From Tenericutes bacterium RIFOXYA12_FULL_35_10 (lineage in GTDB: Bacteria; Bacillota_I; Bacilli_A; Acholeplasmatales; Acholeplasmataceae): a stretch of 64,000 nt of DNA. The first letter of the stretch is position 1; the number at the start of each line of letters is the position of its first letter. Under the pieces are notes generated by a model, which had not been told where the DNA came from, made no database searches, and saw only the letters and a program-made list of their open reading frames with translations. Positions 39,896 through 51,358 of this stretch are shown here, piece by piece. The stretch spans positions 24,487 to 88,486 of the forward strand of contig MIDA01000105.1 in assembly GCA_001830045.1 (NCBI GenBank). Direction: 5' to 3'. A program made the position numbers and the translations under genes.

Positions 39896-41266
39896 ATGGT
39901 AACACTCGAACAGATTGTCCAATATGCCAAATCGACAGGATATATCTTTCAAGGTAGCGAACTCTACGGTGGCTTAGCAAACACCTGGGATTACGGTCCC
40001 CTTGGAAGCTTATTAAAAAAGAATATTAAAGAAGCGTGGATCAAAAAATTCCAACGCGAAAATCCCTATAACGTACTTTTAGATAGTTCGATTTTAATGA
40101 ACTCCGAAGTGTGGAAAGCATCAGGTCACGTGGGAGGGTTTTCTGATCCACTGACAGAATGCAGAAGTTGTAATAACCGCTTTAGAGCAGATAAACTGAT
40201 TGAAGATCATGATCAAAATATTCATCCTGATGGATGGAAGACAGATCAGATGTATCAATATTTAGTTGAACACAAAGTAGCTTGTCCTAATTGTGGAAAA
40301 TCAGATTGGTTACCCATTCGTGCATTTAACATGATGTTTCAAACGCATCAAGGTGTTGTTTTAGAACAAGCCAATCAAATTTATCTACGTCCTGAAACCG
40401 CACAAGGTATTTTTATTCAGTTTAAAAATATTCAACGTACGACACGTCGAAAAGTGCCCTTTGGTGTTTGCCAAGTCGGCAAATCATTTAGAAATGAAAT
40501 TACGCCCGGGAACTTCATTTTTAGAACAAGAGAATTTGAACAAATGGAACTCGAGTTTTTCGTGAAACCAGGTACAGAATTAGACTGGTTTAAATATTGG
40601 AAACAGTTTTGTATGGATTGGTTGTTATCACTTGGTTTGAAATCAGAAAACTTAGTCTTTGACGATCATAAACCTGAAGCGTTATCGCATTATTCGAATG
40701 CAACAACCGATATTAGATACCGTTTCCCATGGGGCTTTGATGAGCTCTGGGGGATTGCGTCGCGTACAGACTATGATTTAAAGGCACATCAAAACCATTC
40801 GGGTGAAAACATGACGTATTTAGATCCGGATACCAATGAAAGATATCTGCCTTACGTCATTGAACCATCTGTGGGTGTAGAAAGATTGATTTTAGCCTTT
40901 TTAACACAAGGTTATGATGAAGAAACACTTCCTTCAGGTGATATCAGACAAGTGCTTCATATTCACCCACAACTCGCACCTTATAAAGCAGCAATCTTAC
41001 CACTTATGAAAAAAGATCATAGTGAAAAAGCATTTGAAGTTTATCAAATGCTTGCTAAATATGTTGATGTCACTTATGATGAGACACAAAATATTGGTAA
41101 GAGATACCGTAGACAAGATGCGATTGGAACATATTTATGTATCACAATCGATCATGATACGATGAACGATCAAACGGTAACTGTTAGAAATCGTGATACG
41201 ATGGAACAGGTCAGAGTTGCTATTAATGATTTAAGAAGCTATATTGAAAAAGAAATTGCATTTTAA
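39896..41266 (+). CDS. glyS: glycyl-tRNA synthetase (class II, alpha2 type)
   Basis: GSELYGGLANTWDYGPLGSLLKKNIKEAW, HVGGFSDPLTECRSC, LRPETAQGIFIQFKN, PFGVCQVGKSFRNEITPGNFIFRTREFEQMELEFF. Confidence 0.97.
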   Translation: MVTLEQIVQYAKSTGYIFQGSELYGGLANTWDYGPLGSLLKKNIKEAWIKKFQRENPYNVLLDSSILMNSEVWKASGHVGGFSDPLTECRSCNNRFRADKLIEDHDQNIHPDGWKTDQMYQYLVEHKVACPNCGKSDWLPIRAFNMMFQTHQGVVLEQANQIYLRPETAQGIFIQFKNIQRTTRRKVPFGVCQVGKSFRNEITPGNFIFRTREFEQMELEFFVKPGTELDWFKYWKQFCMDWLLSLGLKSENLVFDDHKPEALSHYSNATTDIRYRFPWGFDELWGIASRTDYDLKAHQNHSGENMTYLDPDTNERYLPYVIEPSVGVERLILAFLTQGYDEETLPSGDIRQVLHIHPQLAPYKAAILPLMKKDHSEKAFEVYQMLAKYVDVTYDETQNIGKRYRRQDAIGTYLCITIDHDTMNDQTVTVRNRDTMEQVRVAINDLRSYIEKEIAF

Positions 41267-41284
41267 ACGATAAGGAGGGCGACC

Positions 41285-43033
41285 ATGGATGATAAACTCA
41301 TTGAACTGATAAATGAGAAAACGTCAATCGTTGATTTAGTTAGCGAGTTTGTCAGTCTGCAGAAACGCGGTAAAAATTTTGCCGGTTTATGCCCATTCCA
41401 TCAAGAAAAAACACCAAGTTTTTTCGTTTCACCGGAAAAAAACATTTGTAAATGTTATGGATGTGGTGAAGGTGGATCGCCAATTAACTTCTTAAGAAAG
41501 ATTAAAAACATCTCATTTGAAGAAGCAGCTCATGAACTTGCAGAAAAAGCTGGTATTGAAGTTAAAGAAAAAAAGGTCAAAAAAGATCCTTATGAAACAT
41601 TCTATGCTTTAATGAACGAAGTTGCGTCCTTCTATGAGTTTAATTTAAAACACAGTGAAAAGGGTATAGATGCTGTTAACTACCTTTATCAAAGACAACT
41701 TGTTGATGAACAGATTAAACATTTCAGACTAGGTTTAGCACCTAGCTTTGGTAATACGATTTATCAACTGTTGAAAAATAAAGGTTATCAAGTGTCAGAC
41801 ATGATCAAATGTGGTGTTGTTAAACAAAATGATCAAGGCGAGTATTACGATCTTTTTGCAGATAGAATCACATTTCCGATTACAGATCCTAAAGGAAGAG
41901 TCGTTGGCTTTTCTGGGCGAACAATGAATCCTAAAGAAACTGTGAAATACATGAACAGCCCTGAAACCATCATCTTTAAAAAAGGTTTATTGCTCTATCA
42001 TTTTTATGAAGCATTACCAGAGATTAGAAAAGAAAAACAAGTGATTTTATACGAAGGTTTCTTTGATGTCATCAGTTCTTATGCAGCAGGGATGAAACAT
42101 GGTGTAGCAACCATGGGAACATCGCTTACGAAAGAACAAGCTAAACTCATTAAAAGTGTATCACCATCGCTAATCATCGCCTATGATGGTGATAGTGCGG
42201 GGTTAAAAGCTGCAGATCACGCTATCCCTGTTTTAGAAAAAGAAGGTTTAAAAGTTGAAGTATTAACGATACCAGAAAAAATGGATCCAGATGACTTCAT
42301 TAAATCTTATGGTCCTGAAGCCTATGAAAAACTTTTTGGTGAATATACTGAAGATATGTATCAGTTCAGGTATCGTTATTATCGAATGGGTAAAAACTTA
42401 TCGAATGCAAATGACTTAAAGGAATATAAAAAAGCAGTGATGCAGATGATTCAATTATCTGATCCATCGATTAGAGCATATTATATCCAAAGATTATCGA
42501 CTGAATTTAATATTCCCATGTCAGAGTTAGATACGTCTAAACCAAGAGTGGTTGTAAACGAGCCTAAGATACCGACAAAGGAAAGACCAAAAACACTTAA
42601 TCGATATGAAAAAGCAGAACGTTACTTAATACTCGCCATGCTCAAATCACGACAATATGCTAAACTTGCCCAAGCTCAATTAAAATCAACTGATTTTGCA
42701 AATGCAATAACTGCAACCATTCGACTAAAGATTGAGCATTATTATGATGAGCATCTAGAATTCTTGGTTGAAGATTTCTTAGATACACTTACCAACGAGC
42801 AACGTGAACTTATGGAACAAGACATCCTTAAGGATACACTTTGGAAGAATGGAACTATGTTTGACGAGAAAGATATTAAAGATTATATTTTTCTTGTATT
42901 AGAAGCAAATGATAAACGCAGATTAGATGAACTTAATATGCGTATTCAAAATATTGAAGAATACAATGAAGAGCTGACGAAAGAACGAGATGAACTCTTA
43001 CTTCGTTTGCGCCATAATAATAAGGAGGATTGA
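41285..43033 (+). CDS. dnaG: DNA primase
   Basis: [33 protein letters not shown] zinc finger; [35 protein letters not shown] Toprim. Confidence 0.96.
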   Translation: MDDKLIELINEKTSIVDLVSEFVSLQKRGKNFAGLCPFHQEKTPSFFVSPEKNICKCYGCGEGGSPINFLRKIKNISFEEAAHELAEKAGIEVKEKKVKKDPYETFYALMNEVASFYEFNLKHSEKGIDAVNYLYQRQLVDEQIKHFRLGLAPSFGNTIYQLLKNKGYQVSDMIKCGVVKQNDQGEYYDLFADRITFPITDPKGRVVGFSGRTMNPKETVKYMNSPETIIFKKGLLLYHFYEALPEIRKEKQVILYEGFFDVISSYAAGMKHGVATMGTSLTKEQAKLIKSVSPSLIIAYDGDSAGLKAADHAIPVLEKEGLKVEVLTIPEKMDPDDFIKSYGPEAYEKLFGEYTEDMYQFRYRYYRMGKNLSNANDLKEYKKAVMQMIQLSDPSIRAYYIQRLSTEFNIPMSELDTSKPRVVVNEPKIPTKERPKTLNRYEKAERYLILAMLKSRQYAKLAQAQLKSTDFANAITATIRLKIEHYYDEHLEFLVEDFLDTLTNEQRELMEQDILKDTLWKNGTMFDEKDIKDYIFLVLEANDKRRLDELNMRIQNIEEYNEELTKERDELLLRLRHNNKED

Positions 43034-43034
43034 C

Positions 43035-44300
43035 ATGGACCGTGAAAAAATCATTGCCCAACTGATCAAGAAAGCAGGAAAAGACAAATTTCTTAGTCAG
43101 GAAGATGTCATTCAATATGCCGACCCAAACAGCGAAGACTATTTTGAAATTGAACGTGCATTATTAAATGAAGACATCGATATCATCATTAACGATGAAA
43201 TTGAAGAAGAGGAGGAAGAATTCAAGCCTGAAGTCCTAGCCATTGAAGAGGAAGAGGAAGAAGAAGCTGAATTCGACTTAGAAGATGTTGAACCAGATGA
43301 TCTTTCTTTGTCAGGTCTTGAAGTTGAAGAAGAAGAACTCATCAACATAGAATCGATTGCATCGTCAATAAAAATTGATGATCCAGTGCGTATGTATTTA
43401 AAAGAAATTGGTCAAATCCCCCTACTTAATCAAGAAGATGAAAAGAAATATGCAGTTGCAGTTTTTGAAGGAAGATTTGCTAAAGAACAGCTTGATGAAT
43501 ATGAAGCTGGTCGTCTTGAACTAAATGAATCTGATGTTGAAGATTTATCTAAAGTTGTTCGTAAAGCACATAATGCCAAAAACAAACTCGTTGAAGCGAA
43601 CTACCGTTTGGTTGTTTCTATCGCGAAACGTTACGTTGGACGTGGTCTTTTATTCTTAGATTTAATCCAAGAAGGTAACATGGGTTTAATGCGTGCAGTT
43701 GATAAGTTTGATTACGAAAAAGGATTTAAGTTTTCAACGTATGCAACATGGTGGATTCGTCAAGCAATCACCCGTGCTGTAGCAGACCAAGCAAGAACGA
43801 TTCGTATTCCTGTTCATATGGTTGAAACCATTAATAAGATGATTCGTATTCAACGTCAACTCATTCAAGATTTAGGTAGAGAACCTTCTTTAGAAGAAAT
43901 CGCATCTAAAATGGGAATTACACCAGAAAAAGTCCAAAATATTCAACGTATTGCCAAAGAACCTATTTCATTAGAAGCACACGTTGGTGAAGAAGAAGAT
44001 TCTTCATTAGGTGATTTCATTTCAGATCCAAACGCATTGACACCACATGAATATATGCTTCAAGAAATGGTCAAACAAACCTTAGATGAAGTTTTAGAAA
44101 CATTGACTGATCGTGAAGAGAAAGTGCTTCGCCTACGTTATGGCTTATTTGACGGTAAGAATCATACCCTAGAAGAAGTTGGACGTGAATTTGGTGTTAC
44201 CAGAGAACGTATTCGTCAAATTGAAGCCAAGGCTTTACGTAAGCTTAGAAGTCCATCAAGACAAAATAAGCTTCGTGAATTCTATTATGGCAAGAAATAA
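43035..44300 (+). CDS. rpoD: primary RNA polymerase sigma factor
   Basis: [120 protein letters not shown]. Confidence 0.97.
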   Translation: MDREKIIAQLIKKAGKDKFLSQEDVIQYADPNSEDYFEIERALLNEDIDIIINDEIEEEEEEFKPEVLAIEEEEEEEAEFDLEDVEPDDLSLSGLEVEEEELINIESIASSIKIDDPVRMYLKEIGQIPLLNQEDEKKYAVAVFEGRFAKEQLDEYEAGRLELNESDVEDLSKVVRKAHNAKNKLVEANYRLVVSIAKRYVGRGLLFLDLIQEGNMGLMRAVDKFDYEKGFKFSTYATWWIRQAITRAVADQARTIRIPVHMVETINKMIRIQRQLIQDLGREPSLEEIASKMGITPEKVQNIQRIAKEPISLEAHVGEEEDSSLGDFISDPNALTPHEYMLQEMVKQTLDEVLETLTDREEKVLRLRYGLFDGKNHTLEEVGREFGVTRERIRQIEAKALRKLRSPSRQNKLREFYYGKK

Positions 44301-44931
44301 AAGGATTGATTTCCTTGCATCACTTTTAAAGGGATATCATACCGTGTTAGACGTTGGTTCTGATCATGGGTATGTTTTAGAAGAAGCTTTTAAAAATGGT
44401 TATATCCAAAAAGGGATTGCATCTGATGTAAGAGAAATGCCTTTAGAAAGATCAATGAAAACATTAAAAAACTATCCGGTAAGAGGGATCTTGTCGGATG
44501 GTTTTTTGGCTATTGATGAAACCTTTGATGCAGCTGTTGTTGCGGGTATGGGCGCTTATTTAATTGCTGAATTGATGGAGCATGCACCGCTTCATGATGC
44601 TGTTTATATCTTACAAGCTAATGATAAACATGAGCATTTAAGAAGAAGATTAAATGAGCTTGGTTTTTTAATTAAAGATGAATATATCGTACATGACAAA
44701 TTCTTTTATATCATTATGATCGTTCAAAGAGGAAATCAACACTTAACTGATGAAGATCTTTATCTTGGACCATATCTAAAGCATAAGGCAGAAGCTATTC
44801 CTTTTTATGAAAAAAAACTTCAATTACTTAAAGATATTATCCATAAATCAACAGATGATCGTGAGCACGAATTAAAGCAAGAAATCGCATATTTAGAACT
44901 TTGTTTACCAAAAAAAGGTTCAAAAGAATAA
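44287..44931 (+). CDS. trmK: tRNA (adenine(22)-N(1))-methyltransferase family protein
   Basis: [41 protein letters not shown]; follows rpoD as in other Firmicutes. Confidence 0.85.
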   Translation: MARNKRIDFLASLLKGYHTVLDVGSDHGYVLEEAFKNGYIQKGIASDVREMPLERSMKTLKNYPVRGILSDGFLAIDETFDAAVVAGMGAYLIAELMEHAPLHDAVYILQANDKHEHLRRRLNELGFLIKDEYIVHDKFFYIIMIVQRGNQHLTDEDLYLGPYLKHKAEAIPFYEKKLQLLKDIIHKSTDDREHELKQEIAYLELCLPKKGSKE

Positions 44932-45000
44932 TATTCTTTACAACCCTAGCTATTTGGGGTAGAATTATCATTGTAACTGTTCGCTTAGGAGGAACTCATT

Positions 45001-45432
45001 TTGAAAGAATATCAAACACTACAAAAGCTTGATCGCTCATTGCAAGCATTCCGTTTATCGGGCGTTTATAAACGTTCTCAGACCAAATTATCAGATGCAG
45101 ACATCATGGTCATGTTTTGTGTTGCATTTTGTGATACCAATCAACGTTTAAAATTAACGGATGTCGCTAAGACATTACGTGTGACACTGCCCGCAGTGAC
45201 ACATAAAGTCAACGATTTAGTTGAAAAGAAATATTTAGAAAAAGAAACTTCAGCAAAAGATTTACGTGTCACCTACATCAGATTAACTGAAGAAGGTAAA
45301 CAGTTTGTTGAAACCATTAGAGACGATTATTATCAACCTTTAAAATCACTCGTTGATTATTTAGGTGAAGAAGATACAAAGAATTTAATGCGCATCTTAG
45401 ATAAGATTAGTGCAATGGGGAAAATCGCCTAA
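45001..45432 (+). CDS. MarR family transcriptional regulator
   Basis: LKLTDVAKTLRVTLPAVTHKVNDLVEKKYLEKETSAKDLRVTYIRLTEEGKQF; TTG start after AGGAGG. Confidence 0.85.
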   Translation: MKEYQTLQKLDRSLQAFRLSGVYKRSQTKLSDADIMVMFCVAFCDTNQRLKLTDVAKTLRVTLPAVTHKVNDLVEKKYLEKETSAKDLRVTYIRLTEEGKQFVETIRDDYYQPLKSLVDYLGEEDTKNLMRILDKISAMGKIA

Positions 45433-45461
45433 TTTTGATTTAAGATGAAAAGAGGGATAGT

Positions 45462-47207
45462 TTGCTTAAAACGTTAAAATATTTAAAGCCATACCGTTTT
45501 GGTGTGGCGCTTGTTTTTACTTTGGTTGCACTCCGTGCATTTTTAGATCTTTTACTGCCTACTTTACTTGGTAAAATTGTGAGTGAAGGTTTAGGACTTG
45601 GTGAAGTTGTGAGTGATCCTAATTTGGAACGCATTTTTTATTATGCTGCTTTAATGTTAGGTGCGACCATCATCAGTATCGTGATTACCATTTATGGTGG
45701 TTATTTAGAATCTAAAATATCTGCTGGATTTGCTAAAAACATAAGAAGAGCTGTTTATGAAAAGATTGAATCCTTCTCACTTCGCGAGATGGATCATTTT
45801 ACGACATCTTCATTGATTACAAGAACAACCAATGACATTCAACAACTTCAAGGAATTGTTCATATGATGCTTCGTATGATCATCTTAGCGCCACTTCTAG
45901 CTGTCGGTGCAGTGACATTTTCGATCATGCAAAATCCAACGTTATCGATGGTTTTAGTGGCATCAATCGCAGCACTTATTACAATGCTTGTGATTGTGTT
46001 TTCGATCGTCATGCCAAAATTTCAACTTGTTCAATTACTCGTAGATAAATTAAACTTAGTTACACGAGAAAACTTAACGGGTTTGCGTGTCGTTAGAGCG
46101 TATAATACCCAAGAATATCAAGCTAAACGTATTGATGATGCGTCCATGGAATCCATGAGATTAAACATCTTTGTTAACCGCGTATCGTCCATTATGTGGC
46201 CATTTATGGGTCTCATTATGGGTGTTACGAGTTTAACGATTGTTTATTTAGGTGCACGATTCTTTGTGGGTTTAAACGGGTTTTCTCCTGCATCTTTAAT
46301 GGCACTCATGCAGTATGCAATGAGAGCGATTATGGCATTTATGTTTATGTCATTTATTTTCGTGAGTATTCCTAGAGCATCCATTTCTGCGAAACGTATT
46401 ATGGAAGTTTTAGAAATGGATAATCAAATTAAAGATCCGGTAAATCCAGTGACTTTACCTGAAAAAATTGTAGGAAACATTGAATTTAAAGATGTTTGTT
46501 TCCAATACCCAGATGCACAAGAACCTGTGTTATCCCATATATCATTTAAAGTGAAAGCTGGCTCTACAACGGCATTTATCGGTTCAACAGGTTCAGGTAA
46601 ATCAACACTCATTAATTTAATTCCACGCTTTTATGAATGCAGTTGTGGAACGATTACTATCGATGGTATCAACATTAAAGAAATGACACAACAAGACCTT
46701 CATGGCTTAATCGGTTATGTGCCACAAAAAGGAATTTTATTTGGTGGAACCATTAGAGAAAATATTTTGTTTGCTGAACATGCAGATCCAAATGCATTGG
46801 AAGAAGCTGCAGAAATAGCACAAGCCCATGATTTTATTTCTGAAATGGAAGATGGTTATGACCATAACATTGCTCAGGGTGGAACAAACGTATCTGGTGG
46901 ACAACGTCAACGCTTATCGATTGCGAGAGCAATTGCTAAAAAACCACCGATTTATATTTTCGATGATTCTTTTTCAGCACTTGATTATAAAACAGACCAA
47001 AAGTTAAGAAGAATGCTCAATGAAAGAGTCACTTCGACAAAACTGATTGTTGCACAACGTATTAATACCATTAGACATGCCGATCAAATCATCGTTTTAG
47101 ATGTAGGAACGATTGTTGGTATGGGTACGCATGATGAACTCATGAAGACCTCCAAGGTTTACCAAGAAATTGCATCGTCACAACTTTCGAAGGAGGAACT
47201 CGCATGA
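45462..47207 (+). CDS. ABC exporter half-transporter, subunit 1
   Basis: GSTGSGKST Walker A, VSGGQRQRLSIARAIA; TTG start. Confidence 0.92.
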   Translation: MLKTLKYLKPYRFGVALVFTLVALRAFLDLLLPTLLGKIVSEGLGLGEVVSDPNLERIFYYAALMLGATIISIVITIYGGYLESKISAGFAKNIRRAVYEKIESFSLREMDHFTTSSLITRTTNDIQQLQGIVHMMLRMIILAPLLAVGAVTFSIMQNPTLSMVLVASIAALITMLVIVFSIVMPKFQLVQLLVDKLNLVTRENLTGLRVVRAYNTQEYQAKRIDDASMESMRLNIFVNRVSSIMWPFMGLIMGVTSLTIVYLGARFFVGLNGFSPASLMALMQYAMRAIMAFMFMSFIFVSIPRASISAKRIMEVLEMDNQIKDPVNPVTLPEKIVGNIEFKDVCFQYPDAQEPVLSHISFKVKAGSTTAFIGSTGSGKSTLINLIPRFYECSCGTITIDGINIKEMTQQDLHGLIGYVPQKGILFGGTIRENILFAEHADPNALEEAAEIAQAHDFISEMEDGYDHNIAQGGTNVSGGQRQRLSIARAIAKKPPIYIFDDSFSALDYKTDQKLRRMLNERVTSTKLIVAQRINTIRHADQIIVLDVGTIVGMGTHDELMKTSKVYQEIASSQLSKEELA

Positions 47208-49096
47208 ACCAAGATCGCGCAAAAACTTCTTCGCAAGATGAAAAACCCATATTAAGAGGTCCTCGTGGTATGACCTATATGGGTAAACCTCAAGACTTTA
47301 AAGGCACGATGAAAAAATTACTTCGGTATTTACGCCCTTATGCATTCCAAGTGATTGGTGCCGGTATAATGGCAATTACTGCAGCCTTACTTTCTGTTTT
47401 AGGACCTTGGTTTCTAGGTTTGATTACATCTGAGGTTGCAAGAGCATATCAAGCGGCAAATGGTGTTTTTGAAAGTATTGAATTTGGTTTAATCCATATT
47501 ATATGGGGAATCAATGTATCTATTGGTGAACTCGCATTAATCATTGTTGGTGTTCATGTGCTATCTGCTGGATTTAACTACCTACAATCATTCTTACTGA
47601 TTGGGATGACACAGCATTTAACCTATGGTATGCGTAAAGAGTTATCAGCAAAAATCAATCGACTTCCCTTAAAATATTTTGATAATCAACAGTTTGGTGA
47701 TCTCTTAGGACGTGTCACGAATGACGTTGAAACGATTAATACAACCCTAACGCAAAGTATTGCAGAAATATTTAGATCGATCGCATTAATTATTGGTATT
47801 TTCGCAATCATGATTTTCTTAAGCTTATCTTTAACTGCAGTCGCTTTAGTAACAACCATTTTATCGTTTATTGCAGTGAGAAAATTTGTTAAACTCTCGC
47901 AAGGATACTTTAGAAAACAAGCAAGTTCATATGGTGAACTTGCAGGTCATATTGAAGAGACTTATAGTGGTCAAACAGTGATTAAGATTTTTAATCACCA
48001 ATCGAAGTCAAAAGAAAATTTTGATCGTATCAATAATGATTTATATAGTAGTGCGGTGAAATCACAATTTATTTCAGGTATCATGTTTCCTGTTCAATTA
48101 TTCTTTGGAAATATTGCCTATATCGCGATTGCAGTTATTGGAGCACTCTTAGTATTATCAGATAATGCGATGATCGCGATTGAAGTGGGTATTATTCAAA
48201 CATTTATTCAATATGTTAGACAGATCAATCAGCCCATTCAACAGATCGGTAGTATTGCTAACGTTTTACAATCAACAGCTGCAGCTTCTGAACGTATCTT
48301 TAACCTTTTAGGTGAGACAGAAGAAACACCTGAAAGAGATAATCTTAAAAAACTTGATAAAATTCAAGGTCATGTTGTCTTTAAAGATGTTTATTTCGGA
48401 TATCAAGATGATGTAAATATCATTAAAGGATTTTCTGCAGAAGTTAAACCAGGTCAAAAAGTTGCGATTGTTGGACCGACGGGTGCTGGTAAAACAACGA
48501 TGGTTAATCTTTTGATGCGCTTTTATGAAATTAAGAGCGGATCGATCACGATTGATGGTGTTGATATTAGAGATATGTCAAGAAATGAACTTCGTTCACT
48601 ATTTGGCATGGTCTTACAAGATACATGGCTTTTTGAAGGTACTGTTAAAGATAACATAGTTTATGGATCTCCAGATAAGACAGAAGAAGATATGTTAAAA
48701 GCTGCTAAGCTAGCACAGACCCATCACTTTATCGAATCACTATCTGCAGGATATGACTTTATCTTAAGTGAAGGTGGCTCGAATATTAGCCAAGGTCAAA
48801 GACAGCTCTTAACCATTTCTAGAGCGATGTTAGCAGATCGTCCAATGCTCATCTTAGATGAAGCGACTTCGTCTGTAGATACCCGTACAGAAGTACTCAT
48901 TCAACATGCGATGGAAGCCTTAATGAAGAATCGAACAAGCTTTGTGATTGCACATAGACTTTCAACCATTAAAGATGCAGATATCATTTTTGTCATGAAT
49001 GATGGTAATATTTTAGAACAAGGTAATCACCAAGAATTGCTTGATCAAAACGGATTCTATGCAAAACTGTATTACAGCCAATTTGAAACAAATTAA
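47204..49096 (+). CDS. ABC exporter half-transporter, subunit 2
   Basis: GPTGAGKTT Walker A, ISQGQRQLLTISRAML, LDEATSSVDTRTE; start overlaps the upstream stop. Confidence 0.92.
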   Translation: MNQDRAKTSSQDEKPILRGPRGMTYMGKPQDFKGTMKKLLRYLRPYAFQVIGAGIMAITAALLSVLGPWFLGLITSEVARAYQAANGVFESIEFGLIHIIWGINVSIGELALIIVGVHVLSAGFNYLQSFLLIGMTQHLTYGMRKELSAKINRLPLKYFDNQQFGDLLGRVTNDVETINTTLTQSIAEIFRSIALIIGIFAIMIFLSLSLTAVALVTTILSFIAVRKFVKLSQGYFRKQASSYGELAGHIEETYSGQTVIKIFNHQSKSKENFDRINNDLYSSAVKSQFISGIMFPVQLFFGNIAYIAIAVIGALLVLSDNAMIAIEVGIIQTFIQYVRQINQPIQQIGSIANVLQSTAAASERIFNLLGETEETPERDNLKKLDKIQGHVVFKDVYFGYQDDVNIIKGFSAEVKPGQKVAIVGPTGAGKTTMVNLLMRFYEIKSGSITIDGVDIRDMSRNELRSLFGMVLQDTWLFEGTVKDNIVYGSPDKTEEDMLKAAKLAQTHHFIESLSAGYDFILSEGGSNISQGQRQLLTISRAMLADRPMLILDEATSSVDTRTEVLIQHAMEALMKNRTSFVIAHRLSTIKDADIIFVMNDGNILEQGNHQELLDQNGFYAKLYYSQFETN

Positions 49097-49149
49097 GACT
49101 TGTAATTCAGCACTGATTAGGTTATAATATTCAGTGCTGACTTACCTAC

Positions 49150-49226
<77 letters not shown>

Positions 49227-49236
49227 TTTGAAATGA

Positions 49237-49264
49237 TCAAGACGTCCTAGACGTCTTTTTTATT
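49237..49264 (+). terminator. terminator after tRNA-Arg
   Basis: AAGACGTCctaGACGTCTTTTTT. Confidence 0.75.
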
Positions 49265-49281
49265 TAAAAAAAGAAGACCTT

Positions 49282-50103
49282 CTATTGGAAGTCTTCAAGA
49301 TTGAAAAAATCGATTAAAAAGTTTGCGACTGCTTCTTCATCATGTGTACGTTCAGTAATCACTTTAGCAACTGCATGAAGCTCTGGTACTGCATTCTTCA
49401 TTGCAACCCCAAGTCCAGCATCTCTAATCATCTCAACATCATTGATGCCATCCCCAAGAGCGATCCATCTTTCTTGTGGGATTTGATAATAATCAAGCAA
49501 GTATTTAATCGCAGATGATTTCGATACATGTTTTAAATAAACTTCATAAACAGCATAACCATTTTCGACACCCCATAAACGATGTGATAAGGTGTGTCCA
49601 AAATGTTCATTAATAAAACCTTCAAAAGGTTCTTGTTTATCTGAATGGATTAAGAAGACCATCCCTGTAGGTTGCACATTGAAATCGGTGTAATCACCTT
49701 CAATGACACGATCACTATGGATACCGCTAAAGAACTCTTCTAATTTCTTGTCATACTTATACGCATAGACAACATCATCAATCGAGAAGAAGGTTGAATA
49801 GATAATGGGTTTAGCAAACGTGAAAAGTTGATGCATCATATGCACAGGGATATAAGTTCTTTGTTTCGCGAAAGATGAGTCCACAGGATTTTCTATAGAA
49901 CCACCATTATCTGTTATAAGTGCAGTATCTAGTCCGATTTCTTCGTATTTGCCAATGGCACCGCTGAATGGACGTCCAGTTGCTAAAACGACAGTATGTC
50001 CTATTTCTCTAAGTTTTCTTAAGACTTTAATTGTTTTGGTTGTTAATTCGCCTTGACGGTTTAATGTCGTTCCATCAAGGTCACATGTAATGATATAGTT
50101 CAT
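49282..50103 (-). CDS. Cof-type HAD-IIB family phosphatase
   Basis: ITCDLDGTTLNRQGEL, VVLATGRPFSGA, ITDNGGSI, SKSSAIKYLL, ALGDGINDVEMIRDAGLGVAMKNA. Confidence 0.93.
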   Translation of the reverse strand: MNYIITCDLDGTTLNRQGELTTKTIKVLRKLREIGHTVVLATGRPFSGAIGKYEEIGLDTALITDNGGSIENPVDSSFAKQRTYIPVHMMHQLFTFAKPIIYSTFFSIDDVVYAYKYDKKLEEFFSGIHSDRVIEGDYTDFNVQPTGMVFLIHSDKQEPFEGFINEHFGHTLSHRLWGVENGYAVYEVYLKHVSKSSAIKYLLDYYQIPQERWIALGDGINDVEMIRDAGLGVAMKNAVPELHAVAKVITERTHDEEAVANFLIDFFNLEDFQ

Positions 50104-50172
50104 AAAATGCACCTCGCATTTATTATCCCACAATCTATGATTTAATCAAGAAAAATGTGTGATAAGATGGTG

Positions 50173-50199
50173 TAAAAAAAGAGGAAAAGGGTTCCTCTT
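50173..50199 (-). terminator. terminator of the minor-pilin operon
   Basis: AAGAGGAA aaggg TTCCTCTT with flanking A run (T run on the minus strand). Confidence 0.7.
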
Positions 50200-51346
50200 A
50201 ACTTAATTTAGGTGTCGTAAAGATAAACCCAATTTCACCTTCAACAGGATCTGTTGATTCGATTGAGACTTCTTCTGGAATACCATAATCATAGAAATCT
50301 TCATACGATAAATCAGGATTAGGTAAAACTTCGTTTTGTAAGGTAGGTGTTAGTGTTGTATAAACACCACCAGTGATATAAATATTGCCTTGTTGAGCGG
50401 TAAAGTCGTTGGATAAGAAGTAGCCATAACCGGTTGTATTATTTCCTAAAGTGATACTTCCTTCAGCAAACACAAATGTGGGGCGGTCAATACTACCAAG
50501 TAATGTACTTTTAGCAGTGGTTAAGTTACCACTGATATAAAGTGTTCCTTGAATGGATTCAACACTATTTCCTTTTCCAATAAGTGTGACATTGCCATTG
50601 ACGATCACATTTCCGTAGATTGTACTATTCTCATTCATGGTTAAGTCACCATCAATGACGAGCATTCTACCGTCTGGAACTGTTAAATTTTTGTTTTTAG
50701 GGATAGTTACTGATCCATCAATATACCAATGCCACCATGCTGTTGGATCCCACTGTGTTTCTAATGCGCTCGGTTGATAGTAATTAAAACCGTTTTGTGC
50801 GATTGCAAGTTCTCTAATATAATCAACAACACTTTGAAAATCTGTAAATGTCGTTTCTGGCGTAATCCATGGGAAGTTTGTTTCTATATAAGTTGGAAGA
50901 TAGCTCGCCGCTAAATTACTGGGAGTAACCATGGGACTTAAGTTAAACGTGGGTTCTTCACCGGTGTACTGGAAAATCGAATCATATGTATCGAGTGATG
51001 TCACAGAACCTGTGATATAACTCTGAACGGTTTTTGAACCAACTAAGGATCTCGATGATACAGTATAAAGGTTTGTACCATAGAGAACAATGTCAACATT
51101 CATAAGTTCTTCAAGCTGTAATAGATAAATTTCATCTAGGTTTTGATCTCTTGCAATCATGTAAAGAGCGCCTTTAACATTAGATACAGCATTGGCATAA
51201 GCTTCACTTTCTTCAATTTGGATATCAGATAACCTTGCTTGAAAGAAGATGTACGACAAAAAGGTTGCTGTTGTACCAAGTACAAAGGCAACAATCGCGA
51301 GTACAGCAGGTAATCCGATTCCTTTTTTACTTAAGAGAAGCTTCAT
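50198..51346 (-). CDS. pilin-like (GspK/PilX-type) protein with C-terminal beta-helix/bactofilin-like region
   Basis: N-terminus KKGIGLPAVLAIVAFVLGTTATFLSYIFFQ lacking Glu+5; C-terminal repeats DGDLTMNENSTIYGNVIVNGNVTLIGKG...IQGTLYISGNLTT. Confidence 0.65.
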   Translation of the reverse strand: MKLLLSKKGIGLPAVLAIVAFVLGTTATFLSYIFFQARLSDIQIEESEAYANAVSNVKGALYMIARDQNLDEIYLLQLEELMNVDIVLYGTNLYTVSSRSLVGSKTVQSYITGSVTSLDTYDSIFQYTGEEPTFNLSPMVTPSNLAASYLPTYIETNFPWITPETTFTDFQSVVDYIRELAIAQNGFNYYQPSALETQWDPTAWWHWYIDGSVTIPKNKNLTVPDGRMLVIDGDLTMNENSTIYGNVIVNGNVTLIGKGNSVESIQGTLYISGNLTTAKSTLLGSIDRPTFVFAEGSITLGNNTTGYGYFLSNDFTAQQGNIYITGGVYTTLTPTLQNEVLPNPDLSYEDFYDYGIPEEVSIESTDPVEGEIGFIFTTPKLS

Positions 51347-51358
51347 GTATTTTCCTCC

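Noticed and set aside
43139-43348. Poly-Ser minus-strand ORF (SSSSSTSR...SSSSSS)
   Set aside because: Simple reverse-strand reading of the Glu-rich GAA/GAG segment of rpoD.
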